From: Clostridiales bacterium
Lineage (GTDB): Bacteria > Bacillota > Clostridia > Oscillospirales > Oscillospiraceae
Length of the DNA stretch: 52,422 nucleotides
Reading direction: 5' to 3'
NCBI GenBank assembly: GCA_029268065.1
Contig: JAJUHC010000019.1
Coordinates: forward strand, 1-52,422
Made by a program: the position numbers and the translations under genes. Below, one piece after another: positions 1 to 7,423 of this stretch. The notes below the pieces were generated by a model, which did not search any database, was not told the DNA's origin, and saw only the letters and a list, made by a program, of their open reading frames with translations. Position 1 is the stretch's first letter; each line of letters starts with the position of its first letter.

Positions 1-60
1 TCGCTTTTGCATTACAGCCGACAAGTCACGCCATGTTTTCGCTTCTTGCGCGCCCTTCAA
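1..60 (-). other. possible partial ORF running off the left edge
   Basis: On the minus strand a protein-like stretch follows a TAA stop and runs off the window; its only plausible start is a TTG at 58-60 with a weak AAGG before it. It lies just past the deoD terminator, so it would be a separate transcription unit. Only about 20 codons are visible. No family is recognised and the reading may be accidental. Confidence 0.2.
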
Positions 61-108
61 AGCCTTGATTTGGGCCGCTTCCCGCCTCGCGCGGGCTTAA
101 TCAGGCTG

Positions 109-140
109 CAAAAGGGGCGTCCGAAAACCCGGACGCCCCT
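109..140 (-). terminator. rho-independent terminator of the arsC-like/deoD unit
   Basis: A perfect 11-bp stem (AGGGGCGTCCG, 113-123, with its complement at 130-140) closes a short loop. Read on the minus strand it is followed by TTTT, which fits an intrinsic terminator 29 bases after the deoD stop. Confidence 0.85.
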
Positions 141-168
141 GCTTATTCAAGCGGATGCGATTTTGTAT

Positions 169-891
169 TTACTCGGCAAGCCTCAAAGCCGTCGTAAGCG
201 CTATTTCCATCATATCGGTAAAGCTTTTTTCCCTCGCTTCGGAATCGAGCGCCTCGCCAGTTATGACATGGTCTGAAATAGTGCATATCGCAAGCGAGTG
301 TCTGTTGGCCCTCGCAGCGTTCAAATAAAGCCCAGCGGCCTCCATCTCGACCGCGAGCACGCCCATGCGCTTCCATCTCATTATGGCGTCCGGCCTGTCG
401 TCGTAGAAACTGTCGCTTGAAAGTATGTTGCCGACCACCGGCTTTACGCCCAGCTTCTCCGCTTCTTCCTCGGCGATTTTTATAAGCTTGTAGCTCGCGG
501 TGGGAGCAAAAGTGCCAGGGAGGTCAAATTGAGAGGCAAAATTTGAATTGGTGCAGGCCCCCAGCCCTAAAACGATGTCGCGGACCTTAAGCTCCTCGCT
601 TATAGCCCCGGCGGAGCCAATCCTTATGATATTTTCAACGCCGTAAAAATTAAAAAGCTCATAGCTGTATATGCCTATGGAAGGAATGCCCATACCGCTC
701 GCCATAACGGTAACTTGAGCGCCCTTCCACAAGCCCGTATAGCCCTGTACGCCTCGGACGTTGTTGACAAGCGCGGGATTATCGAGGTAATTTTCCGCAA
801 TGAACCTTGCCCTCAGCGGGTCGCCGGGCATTAGGACGGTCTTTGCTATTTCACCGCTTTTTGCGGAGTTGTGAGGCGTCGGTACCGGCAT
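169..891 (-). CDS. deoD: purine-nucleoside phosphorylase, DeoD type
   Basis: This cytoplasmic enzyme cleaves purine (deoxy)ribonucleosides with phosphate to base plus (deoxy)ribose-1-phosphate, for purine salvage. The 240-residue length is typical of the hexameric DeoD class. Visible family marks are the N-terminal PTPHNSA start, the phosphate-site GDPLRA, GSAGAI, the sugar/base-site EMEAAGLY, and SDHVITGE with the catalytic Asp. The ATG at 889-891 is chosen because GGGAGG lies about 7 bases upstream and the family begins here; an upstream in-frame ATG at 910-912 would add seven residues and overlap the preceding gene. It is co-transcribed with the ArsC-like gene, whose stop lies just upstream, and ends at a strong terminator. 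Family assignment is secure. Confidence 0.95.
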   Translation of the reverse strand: MPVPTPHNSAKSGEIAKTVLMPGDPLRARFIAENYLDNPALVNNVRGVQGYTGLWKGAQVTVMASGMGIPSIGIYSYELFNFYGVENIIRIGSAGAISEELKVRDIVLGLGACTNSNFASQFDLPGTFAPTASYKLIKIAEEEAEKLGVKPVVGNILSSDSFYDDRPDAIMRWKRMGVLAVEMEAAGLYLNAARANRHSLAICTISDHVITGEALDSEAREKSFTDMMEIALTTALRLAE

Positions 892-908
892 AAAGCTTTC
901 CTCCCTTG

Positions 909-1241
909 TCATTCCCAGTCCTTCCAGACGTCCGGGCAGTAGCCGACTGTGGCTTTTTTGCCGTTCCTGACTATGGGCGTCTTAAGAAGGCTCTGATCTT
1001 CGAATAATTTCTGCTCCATATCGGCCTTGTACGCAAGGTAGCGAACGCCCTCCGCGCCCTTTGCGCCGCTGTCGAACAGCGCGTCGAAACCTAATGCCCC
1101 GAGCACGCTTTTAAACTCGCCTGCGCTCATGCCGTATTTCAGGATGTCGATAAACTGATATTTTATTCGCCGTTCCTTGAAATAGCGCTCCGCCTTTTTG
1201 GTATCAAAGCATTTTGACTTTCCGAAAATCTGAATATTCAT
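909..1241 (-). CDS. ArsC/Spx-family thioredoxin-fold protein
   Basis: This 110-residue protein has the size and layout of the ArsC/Spx family: a beta-strand start, a Cys at residue 11 (KSKCFDTKKA), an RRIKYQFIDI segment and a late TPIVRNGKKATVGY stretch that resembles the family's LL.RPiv.....lvGf region. A single N-terminal Cys without a CxxC pair fits ArsC-like reductases or YffB/Spx-like regulators. A second Cys (about residue 102) lies near the C-terminus. Its substrate cannot be told from sequence. It starts with ATG after GGGGAGG, is preceded by a good promoter and is followed directly by deoD. No functional link to deoD is known to me. Confidence 0.75.
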   Translation of the reverse strand: MNIQIFGKSKCFDTKKAERYFKERRIKYQFIDILKYGMSAGEFKSVLGALGFDALFDSGAKGAEGVRYLAYKADMEQKLFEDQSLLKTPIVRNGKKATVGYCPDVWKDWE

Positions 1242-1269
1242 GCCCTGCCTCCCCGGATAAGCTCAATAT

Positions 1270-1298
1270 ATTTTACCAGAGAACGGACGCTTAAGCAA
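1270..1298 (-). promoter_or_regulatory. sigma-A-type promoter for the arsC-like/deoD unit
   Basis: On the minus strand TTGCTT (1293-1298) and TAAAAT (1270-1275) are separated by exactly 17 bases, about 30 bases before the ArsC-like start codon. It is back to back with the thymidylate-synthase-like promoter. Confidence 0.65.
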
Positions 1299-1308
1299 AC
1301 GAAAATAA

Positions 1309-1337
1309 TTGTGCTTTATGCGTTTTTGTGTTTTAAT
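1309..1337 (+). promoter_or_regulatory. sigma-A-type promoter for the thymidylate synthase-like gene
   Basis: TTGTGC (1309-1314) and TTTAAT (1332-1337) are 17 bases apart. This gives a leader of roughly 27 bases before the ATG at 1371, and supports that start over the upstream in-frame codons. Confidence 0.55.
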
Positions 1338-1370
1338 GGACTCAGATATTATGCTGCGGGGGTATCAATT

Positions 1371-2117
1371 ATGACGGAAAAGCTTGTGACGGGAAGAACG
1401 CTGCCCGAAGCCTACCACAGAGCGATAGAGGCGCTTTACGACTTCGGCGAAATAAGCGACTGCCCGGACTACGGAACTCGGCAGAAGGAGCTATCGATGA
1501 CCATTTGTGTTGAGCAGCCGGTTTCGGAGCCGATGATAAGCAAGCTTTTTATCGGCGGATTCTCGGAGCTTGAGCAGTACCGTCAGGAAATCCTTGACGG
1601 GGTTTTGGACTTTGAGGTTGAGCGAGGGAACTGGGAATACACCTACCACAGCCGCATAGCGGAGCAGCTTCCCTTTATTCGCGGAGAGCTGAGGAGAAAC
1701 CCGGATTCGCGCCGCGCGGTAATTGACGTGCGGGACTGGCGGCACGATACGAGGGAAGGAAACGATTCCCCGGCTTGCCTTCAGCACATACATTATTTTA
1801 TAAGGGGAGGCAGGCTGTACTGCAAGGTGCTCTTTCGCTCCAACGACGCGGTAAAGGCGACCTTTATGAACGCCTTCGCGCTGATTCTGATGCAGCGGCG
1901 GCTCGCCGACGAGCTCGGCGTCGAAATGGGAAGCTATACACACCGAGCTAACAGCTTCCACGCCTACGAAAAGGATTTCAGGCTTCTCGAAAAGTACGTC
2001 GGGGCCATAAGGGGCGGGGAGCAGATTACCTACAACTATATCGGCGAATGGGACGAGCTGATGGAAGAGGCGAAGCCCGATATAGCCAAAAAAATTGAGG
2101 AGCTCAGAAGCAGGTGA
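1371..2117 (+). CDS. thymidylate synthase-like protein
   Basis: The central part carries thymidylate-synthase-fold signatures in order: a Cys in the nucleophile region (SPACLQ), a strand like the family's QFYV segment, the phosphate-binding FRSND, an Asn downstream (MNAFAL), and a late HAYEKD resembling the HxY motif. The 248-residue length and the loose match to the bacterial ThyA pattern (no LPPCH, no PFN) look more like the short, divergent archaeal-type TysY group than like ThyA. The likely reaction is methylation of dUMP (or a related pyrimidine hydroxymethylation) with a folate donor; the substrate is inferred. The ATG at 1371 follows a purine-rich GCGGGGGT and fits the promoter. It is divergent from arsC-like/deoD and ends at a strong terminator. 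Confidence 0.75.
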   Translation: MTEKLVTGRTLPEAYHRAIEALYDFGEISDCPDYGTRQKELSMTICVEQPVSEPMISKLFIGGFSELEQYRQEILDGVLDFEVERGNWEYTYHSRIAEQLPFIRGELRRNPDSRRAVIDVRDWRHDTREGNDSPACLQHIHYFIRGGRLYCKVLFRSNDAVKATFMNAFALILMQRRLADELGVEMGSYTHRANSFHAYEKDFRLLEKYVGAIRGGEQITYNYIGEWDELMEEAKPDIAKKIEELRSR

Positions 2118-2128
2118 ACAAAAGGCAG

Positions 2129-2160
2129 CGCCGGACGAAAATCGTCCGGCGGCTTTTTTT
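2129..2160 (+). terminator. rho-independent terminator after the thymidylate synthase-like gene
   Basis: A perfect stem (GCCGGACGA at 2130-2138 with TCGTCCGGC at 2142-2150) and a three-base loop are followed by a run of seven T. The convergent dpaB gene ends four bases further on. Confidence 0.9.
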
Positions 2161-2163
2161 CAA

Positions 2164-2742
2164 TCACTTTGTCAGCAGCAGCGGCTGAAGCTGAACGCCC
2201 TTTAAAGCCGCGTCAACGGTATCGCAGAGCCTTCCAAGGTCGGCGGCAAGCGAATTCGGTTTCCCCGCCGCGTCGTCCTGATAGAACGGGACGAAGTAGA
2301 AGTATTTGCGGTTCAGAAGCGCCCCGAGGTTCTGGGCGTTGCCCGACAGGGCATCGTTTGTGGAGATGGCTATCACTACGGGTCTGTTATTCCGCAGATG
2401 CGCCTTGCAAACCATTGTAACCGCAGTGTCGGTGATTCCGTTCGCTATTTTGGCGAGAGTATTGCCGGTGCAGGGGGCGATCACGAGTATGTCGAAAAGC
2501 GCTTTGGGTCCGGCCGGCTCCGCCTCAGCTATGCTTGAAAAGACCTTTTTGCCACAGATTTTTTCTACTTCGCTGATGAAATGCTTGGCTTCTCCGAATC
2601 TTGTATTCGTTGAAAAGGAATTCTCGGACATTATCGGCTGGACGTCCCCGTACTTTTCCTTGACTGCGGCGAGAGCGCCGAGCATCCGGTCGTATGTACA
2701 GTATGAGCCGCAGATTGCAAAGCCCACTCTTATATCGCTCAA
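2164..2742 (-). CDS. dpaB: dipicolinate synthase subunit B (flavoprotein fold)
   Basis: Subunit B of the mother-cell enzyme that makes dipicolinic acid, the calcium-chelating solute of the spore core. The 192-residue protein has the flavoprotein fold typical of SpoVFB: GFAICGSYCTYDRM near the N-terminus, an IAPCTGNTLAKIANGITD segment and a later NNRPVVIAIST strand. Its start codon overlaps the dpaA stop by four bases (ATGA), so the subunits are translationally coupled as in Bacillus spoVF. This is strong evidence that the organism sporulates. Confidence 0.95.
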   Translation of the reverse strand: MSDIRVGFAICGSYCTYDRMLGALAAVKEKYGDVQPIMSENSFSTNTRFGEAKHFISEVEKICGKKVFSSIAEAEPAGPKALFDILVIAPCTGNTLAKIANGITDTAVTMVCKAHLRNNRPVVIAISTNDALSGNAQNLGALLNRKYFYFVPFYQDDAAGKPNSLAADLGRLCDTVDAALKGVQLQPLLLTK

Positions 2743-3644
2743 GGCTTTTCCTCCTCCTCTTCGCGGAGAATATTATAGATTGTGTCGCGGATAATTGCGC
2801 CGGAAGTTATAGGCGCGGCTTCGCCGGGCAGCGATAGCGCCCATATCACATGAAGCCCGAGTCCCGCCGCCGAAGCGAAGTCTATGCCCCCGGGCTTTGA
2901 GGCGAGATCCAGCAGGAGGCTGCTTTTTTTGACCTCCCTCAGCAAATTTTCGTCAAGCACCGTCGCCGGCACGGTGTTGATGATAACGTCAAAGTCGGAA
3001 AGCAGGCCGCCAAGCTTGTAGGTGTGAAGGGGCTTGAAGCCATAGGCCTTGATCCACGCGTGGTCGGCATGGCTGCGCGCTGAAACGTAAACATCCGCGC
3101 CGAGACCGTGCAGGCGGTTTGAGAGCAGCTTTCCTATTCTCCCGAAGCCGATGACGAGGATTTTTGCGCTGCAGAGAGTTATCGCGGTGTTGTCCATTGC
3201 GATGGCTATCGCGCCCTCGGCGGTGCAGAGCGCGTTTGCTACCATCAGCTCCTCGCGTGCGTAGTAGTCGACAATGCGGACCCCGTAGTGTGAAGCGATT
3301 TTTTTGCAGTCTTCATCCACGCGCCCCGCGCAGACGAGCTGGTTCGGTCTTATGCGGCTGAAAACCTCGTCAAGGGAGCATATTTCCTTTGAAACAGGCG
3401 TGTTAAGAAAGCCCGCCTTCCCGCTGACCGGGAGCGGCAGAATCACGCAGTCCGCGGCGCACAGGACCTGCTGGAGCTCGGATTTCACCACCGCCGAGGG
3501 CGACATTTCTGCTTTTTCGAGAGCGTAGGTACAGACGCGATGCCCGTCGGCGGAAAGCATTTCGGCAAGCTTCGCCTGGCGCATATCTCCGCCGATTACG
3601 GCAAACGTAAGCGGTTTCTTCAAGAGTGTTGTCATTCCTTTCAT
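2739..3644 (-). CDS. dpaA: dipicolinate synthase subunit A
   Basis: With DpaB this protein converts dihydrodipicolinate to dipicolinate in the mother cell. It shows VIGGDMRQ at the N-terminus and a second Rossmann nucleotide-binding motif (VIGFGRIGKLL) near the middle, as in SpoVFA. Length (301 residues) is normal. The start is not obvious: a GTG at 3656 and ATGs at 3644 and 3635 are all in frame but none has a good Shine-Dalgarno sequence. The only strong one (AAGGAG) precedes an out-of-frame ATG at 3667 that opens a seven-codon ORF whose TAA overlaps the ATG at 3644 as TAATG; 3644 is chosen for that reason. Upstream lies a sigma-K-like promoter. Confidence 0.93.
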   Translation of the reverse strand: MKGMTTLLKKPLTFAVIGGDMRQAKLAEMLSADGHRVCTYALEKAEMSPSAVVKSELQQVLCAADCVILPLPVSGKAGFLNTPVSKEICSLDEVFSRIRPNQLVCAGRVDEDCKKIASHYGVRIVDYYAREELMVANALCTAEGAIAIAMDNTAITLCSAKILVIGFGRIGKLLSNRLHGLGADVYVSARSHADHAWIKAYGFKPLHTYKLGGLLSDFDVIINTVPATVLDENLLREVKKSSLLLDLASKPGGIDFASAAGLGLHVIWALSLPGEAAPITSGAIIRDTIYNILREEEEEKP

Positions 3645-3667
3645 TACCAAATGCACAAAACGGACAT
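3644..3667 (-). other. seven-codon upstream ORF (MSVLCIW) coupled to dpaA
   Basis: A minus-strand ATG at 3665-3667 sits six bases after AAGGAG and reads MSVLCIW before a TAA. The stop shares two bases with the dpaA ATG (TAATG). Termination there could deliver ribosomes to dpaA, which lacks its own ribosome binding site. Whether it is translated is inference. Confidence 0.45.
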
Positions 3668-3769
3668 GAGGAAGCTCCTTGATTGCATGCCTGACCCGCC
3701 AGCCGCAGCTGCGGCATGGCGCTCAGTCCGCAGAAATAAACAGCAAAGCTCCTCCGAATAATCCCGCAA

Positions 3770-3796
3770 TATACTATTCCGTTTTCCCGGAATAGT
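3770..3796 (-). promoter_or_regulatory. sigma-K-like promoter and hairpin upstream of dpaA
   Basis: On the minus strand AC (3795-3796) is followed after 16 bases by AATAGTATA (3770-3778), one mismatch from the sigma-K -10 consensus CATAnnnTA. This fits known sigma-K control of spoVF in Bacillus. The same bases form a perfect 9-bp inverted repeat (ACTATTCCG, 3773-3781, with 3788-3796), so part of the resemblance could reflect the palindrome. The rest of the gap 3657-4111 holds the dpaA leader and the his terminator. Confidence 0.45.
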
Positions 3797-3934
3797 GAAA
3801 GACTTATTCAGCGCGGCTTTGCGCAGGAAAGGCCGAAAAATGTCTGTCGGATATCGCCCAGGCGCCACGCCTGCAAAAGCTTTTTTAGAGGCGAGACGGG
3901 ACGTTTTCCAAATCAGGCCCAATTCCCCTCGCGG

Positions 3935-4001
3935 CAATAAAATTCCCGGAGGGATTAAGATACCGGCAGCAAGGCTCGGAATATCTTATCCCCTCCGGGA
4001 A
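3935..4001 (-). terminator. long-stem terminator of the his operon
   Basis: Two 20-base arms (3943-3962 and 3982-4001) are complementary with two mismatches around a 19-base loop. On the minus strand the stem ends in CGGGAA followed by TTTTATT. It lies 110 bases after the hisIE stop. The stem is unusually long for an intrinsic terminator. Confidence 0.65.
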
Positions 4002-4111
4002 GACGGTTCGCCAATCAGCGCCGCTCGGACCAGCCATCCGGGCGGAGACGACGTACTACTGCTAAAAGGAACGAATTGGCTATTTTTTCCGCAGACATAT
4101 TACATGTGTTA

Positions 4112-4741
4112 TTACTGCATCGTTTCCTGCTTGACCTTTTTATCGATGACGTGCCGCCCCGCAAGCTCATTCCGCACGTCGTCAAGCGTTATACCCATTT
4201 CAGCCATAAGCACCATAACATGATAGGCGAGGTCGCAAAGCTCAAACACCGTTTCTTTTTTGTCGTTTTTCATTGCGGCTATAACGGTCTCGGTGCATTC
4301 CTCCCCGACCTTTTTCAGTATTTTCTCCTTGCCCTTTTCAAACAGATAGGTGGTGTAGCTGCCTTCCTTAGGGTCGTCCTTCCTCCCTTTGATGAGAGCG
4401 TACAGCCCTTCGTATGTGAAGCTCTCAGCGCCCTCCGCGACGGAGTTGAAAAAGCAGCTCTCGTTTCCCGTGTGGCAGGCGGGACCGTCCTTATCCACGG
4501 ATATTAGCAGGCAGTCTCCGTCGCAGTCCGCCTTTATGCTCACGACGCGCTGGACGTTGCCGCTCGTCTCGCCCTTGCGCCAAAGCTCCCCGCGGCTCCT
4601 TGACCAGAAGCAGGTGCGCCCCTCCTTCACGGTTATCTCAAGGCTTTCCTTGTTCATATACGCCATCATGAGGACCTTTCCGCTTTTCGAATCCTGTACT
4701 ATCGCGGGGATAAGCCCCTTTTCGTCAAATTTCAGATCCAT
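4112..4741 (-). CDS. hisIE: bifunctional phosphoribosyl-AMP cyclohydrolase / phosphoribosyl-ATP pyrophosphatase
   Basis: The protein catalyses steps 2 and 3 of histidine synthesis. The N-terminal HisI half (about residues 1-110) has the substrate-site run [17 protein letters not shown] and [10 protein letters not shown], and the metal-site cysteines of DCDGDC and ACHTGNESC. The C-terminal HisE half (about 115-209) has the all-alpha MazG-like [15 protein letters not shown] helix and the [11 protein letters not shown] helix. The fusion length of 209 is typical. It is the last gene of the operon, starting three bases after hisF ends, and is followed by the long-stem terminator. Confidence 0.97.
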   Translation of the reverse strand: MDLKFDEKGLIPAIVQDSKSGKVLMMAYMNKESLEITVKEGRTCFWSRSRGELWRKGETSGNVQRVVSIKADCDGDCLLISVDKDGPACHTGNESCFFNSVAEGAESFTYEGLYALIKGRKDDPKEGSYTTYLFEKGKEKILKKVGEECTETVIAAMKNDKKETVFELCDLAYHVMVLMAEMGITLDDVRNELAGRHVIDKKVKQETMQ

Positions 4742-4743
4742 AT

Positions 4744-5505
4744 TCAGCCCTCCATTCTCATATTCACACCGCAGGCGCCCAAATAGCGTTTCAAATCCCA
4801 GATATTTACCTTTTTCGTATGGAATATGCCCGCCGCGAGTCCCGCGTCTATCCTGTCGTACCTGAAAAGCTCCAAAAAGTCCTCCATTTTTCCCGCGCCG
4901 CCGCTCGCAATGAGAGGAATTTTTACAATTTCGCCTATCGCGCGGAGCATCTCAAGGTCAAATCCGCCTCTAACGCCGTCCGTGTCTATGGAATTCAGCA
5001 CTATCTCGCCCGCGCCGAGCGCCTCGCCGCGCCTTGCCCATTCGAGGGCGTCGATGCCGGTGTCCTCCCTGCCGCCCTTAGCGAAGACGCGGAACTGCCC
5101 GTCAACGCGCTTTACGTCCATACTGAGCACCACGCACTGATCGCCGTAGCGTTTGGCGGCAGCGCCTATAAGTGAGGGGTCCTTTATCGCGCCGCTGTTC
5201 ACGCTTACCTTGTCCGCGCCGCATTTGAGGACCCTGTCGAAATCGTCAACAGTGTTGATTCCTCCTCCGACCGTGAGCGGAATGAATATCTCGGAGGCGA
5301 CGGCGCGGAGTATGTCGGTAAAAAGCGCCCTCCCCTCAAAGCTCGCCGTTATATCGTAGAAAACCAGCTCGTCCGCGCCCGTTTCGTTATACCAGCGCGC
5401 CAACTCCACGGGGTCGGCCATGTCCTGTATTCCCTCGAAGTTCACGCCCTTGACAACCCTGCCGTTTCGGACGTCCAGGCAGGGTATTATCCTCTTGCTG
5501 ACCAT
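4744..5505 (-). CDS. hisF: imidazole glycerol phosphate synthase, cyclase subunit
   Basis: HisF uses ammonia from HisH to convert PRFAR to imidazole glycerol phosphate and AICAR. The (beta/alpha)8 barrel is shown by the first strand [16 protein letters not shown] with catalytic Asp, the VGGGI strand, the TDGVRGG motif with the second catalytic Asp, and the phosphate-binding IASGGAG. The ATG at 5503-5505 is chosen because the family begins [11 protein letters not shown], and because it overlaps the hisA stop as TAATG with GGGGG upstream; an in-frame extension upstream would sit inside hisA. The 253-residue length is standard. Confidence 0.97.
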   Translation of the reverse strand: MVSKRIIPCLDVRNGRVVKGVNFEGIQDMADPVELARWYNETGADELVFYDITASFEGRALFTDILRAVASEIFIPLTVGGGINTVDDFDRVLKCGADKVSVNSGAIKDPSLIGAAAKRYGDQCVVLSMDVKRVDGQFRVFAKGGREDTGIDALEWARRGEALGAGEIVLNSIDTDGVRGGFDLEMLRAIGEIVKIPLIASGGAGKMEDFLELFRYDRIDAGLAAGIFHTKKVNIWDLKRYLGACGVNMRMEG

Positions 5506-6224
5506 TATACCGCACCCCCGAATTTTGAGAGCACGGTTTTCAGGTCCAGCTTTCCGGTGTAAATTGATTTTCCCAGTATCGCACCCCAAACGCCGATACG
5601 CTCAAGCGTCTCTAGCTCCTCCATAGAGCTGATGCCGCCGCTCGCGATCAGATTAACGCCGTGTTTTTTCAGGCCCTCGTAAGCCTTGAGATTAGTGCCG
5701 GAAGAAGCGCCGTCGCAGGCTATGTCCGTATAAATCACGGTCTGCACTCCGGCCTCCTTCAGGCGGATTATCAGCTCATCCGCCTTCACCCTGCTCGTTT
5801 CAAGCCAGCCGTTTACGGCTACGAAGCCGTCGCGCGCGTCCACGCCGACCGCTATATGCTCCCCGTACTTTTTAGCCATCTCGGCGGTGAAATCAAAGTT
5901 TCTTACCGCCACCGTGCCCAGTATCACGCGCTCGGCCCCCGCCTCCAGGTATTTCGCTATTCTCTCCTCGTCGCGGATTCCGCCGCCTATCTCTACCTTC
6001 AGGCCGCTCCTTTTCAGTATCTCCGATATTACGCCGAAGTTCCTCGGCTCTCCGTCCTTCGCTCCGTCGAGGTCGACAAGGTGCAGATCGCAGGCGCCAG
6101 CCGCCTTGAAGCCCAGCGCGGTGCCGAGCGGCCTGTCGCCGTAAACCGTCATCTTGTCGTAATCGCCCTGAAAAAGCCGCACGACCTTTCCGTCGCGCAG
6201 GTCAATGGCCGGTATAATACGCAT
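5505..6224 (-). CDS. hisA: phosphoribosylformimino-AICAR-phosphate isomerase
   Basis: HisA performs the Amadori isomerisation of ProFAR to PRFAR. The barrel begins PAIDLRDGKVVRL with the first catalytic Asp, continues with VEIGGGIRDEE and the YTDIACDGASSG segment with the second catalytic Asp, and ends with the phosphate-site ASGGISS. Length 239 is normal. It follows hisH by nine bases and its stop overlaps the hisF start, so the genes are translationally coupled. Confidence 0.97.
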   Translation of the reverse strand: MRIIPAIDLRDGKVVRLFQGDYDKMTVYGDRPLGTALGFKAAGACDLHLVDLDGAKDGEPRNFGVISEILKRSGLKVEIGGGIRDEERIAKYLEAGAERVILGTVAVRNFDFTAEMAKKYGEHIAVGVDARDGFVAVNGWLETSRVKADELIIRLKEAGVQTVIYTDIACDGASSGTNLKAYEGLKKHGVNLIASGGISSMEELETLERIGVWGAILGKSIYTGKLDLKTVLSKFGGAV

Positions 6225-6233
6225 CCTAACCTC

Positions 6234-6839
6234 CTAAATCTCCGCAAAGGCACGCAGCAGCCGCAGCCCCGCGCCGCCGCTCTTTTCCGGATGGAACTGC
6301 GAGCCGTAGACATGACCCGAACGCACAAGCCCCGTGACAGGAACACCGTACTCAGACACTCCGAGCGTGCTCTCAGCGCAGTCCTTCGCGTAGAAGCTGT
6401 GGACATAGTAGACCGACTCGCCGCTTTTGAAGTACCTGAATATCGGGTCGTCCTTCACGATTTCGAGCCTGTTCCAGCCCATGTGCGGAACCTTAAGTCC
6501 GCCCCTAATGTCCGCCGCGAGAGGGGAAACAACCCCTTTAATGAGTTTTAAGCCCTCGTGCTCGCCGTATTCATAGCTCTTGTCGAACAAAAGCTGCATT
6601 CCGAGGCAGATTCCGAGCAGCGGTTTCTCCTTTGCCTGCTCCCTCACCGTTTCGGCAAGCCCAGTCTCGACAAGCCTCCGCATCGCGTCGCCGAAGGCTC
6701 CCACGCCCGGCAGTATAATCTTATCCGCGCTTTGCAGGTCTTCCTTTCTTTTTGTCACGCGGCAGTCAAGCCCCAGGAATTTCAGGCTCGACGAAAGGGA
6801 ATAAAGGTTCCCGACGCCGTAATCTATGATTGCGATCAT
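6234..6839 (-). CDS. hisH: imidazole glycerol phosphate synthase, glutaminase subunit
   Basis: This class I glutamine amidotransferase supplies ammonia to HisF. The nucleophile elbow GICLGMQLLF carries the catalytic Cys, and YGSQFHPEKSG carries the His and Glu of the triad. The N-terminus IAIIDYGVGNLYSL and the oxyanion-strand PGVGAFGDAM are family hallmarks. Length 201 is standard. Its start overlaps the hisB stop by four bases. Confidence 0.97.
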   Translation of the reverse strand: MIAIIDYGVGNLYSLSSSLKFLGLDCRVTKRKEDLQSADKIILPGVGAFGDAMRRLVETGLAETVREQAKEKPLLGICLGMQLLFDKSYEYGEHEGLKLIKGVVSPLAADIRGGLKVPHMGWNRLEIVKDDPIFRYFKSGESVYYVHSFYAKDCAESTLGVSEYGVPVTGLVRSGHVYGSQFHPEKSGGAGLRLLRAFAEI

Positions 6840-7414
6840 AAAAGCTTTCCCTTCGTCGAGGCTGTGCCGCCGCCCGTTTCCTTCACGGCTTCCCTCATGG
6901 CTCTGCCGAGAGCCTTGAACATCGCCTCTATTATGTGGTGGCTGTTTTTCCCCGCGAGCTGCCTTATATGCAGGGTGCAGCCGAGGCTTCTTGAGAACGC
7001 GTGCATGAACTCCTCCACAAGCTCGGTGTCGAAATCTCCGACCTTAGCGGCGGGAATCTCCGCCGAAAATCCCAGAAACGGCCTGCCGCTGATGTCGACC
7101 GCTACGAGAACGAGAGCCTCGTCCATGGGCAGTATTATACTGCCGTAGCGGTTTATAGCGCCTTTTGTGCCCAGGCACTCGCGCATAGCCTGGCCGAGCA
7201 CAATTCCCACGTCCTCCACGGTATGGTGGTAATCGACATGGGTGTCTCCCTTGCAGGAAAGGTCAATTCCGAAGCCGCCGTGAAAGGAGAAAAGCGTCAG
7301 CATGTGTTCAAGAAATCCGCAGCCGGCCGATATTACACTCTCCCCGCCGTCGAGACTCAGCGTAAGCGTTATATCGGTTTCCGCGGTTTTGCGGCTTATG
7401 GTCGTCGTTCTCAT
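6836..7414 (-). CDS. hisB: imidazoleglycerol-phosphate dehydratase
   Basis: HisB dehydrates imidazole glycerol phosphate to imidazole acetol phosphate. The two metal-binding repeats are seen as HHTVEDVGI near residue 65 and HHIIEAMFKALGRAMR near the C-terminus; GCGFLEHML and RFGGFG-like stretches also fit the family. At 192 residues it is the monofunctional enzyme without an N-terminal histidinol-phosphatase domain, so that step must be encoded elsewhere. Confidence 0.97.
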   Translation of the reverse strand: MRTTTISRKTAETDITLTLSLDGGESVISAGCGFLEHMLTLFSFHGGFGIDLSCKGDTHVDYHHTVEDVGIVLGQAMRECLGTKGAINRYGSIILPMDEALVLVAVDISGRPFLGFSAEIPAAKVGDFDTELVEEFMHAFSRSLGCTLHIRQLAGKNSHHIIEAMFKALGRAMREAVKETGGGTASTKGKLL

Positions 7415-7423
7415 TGCGCCCTC

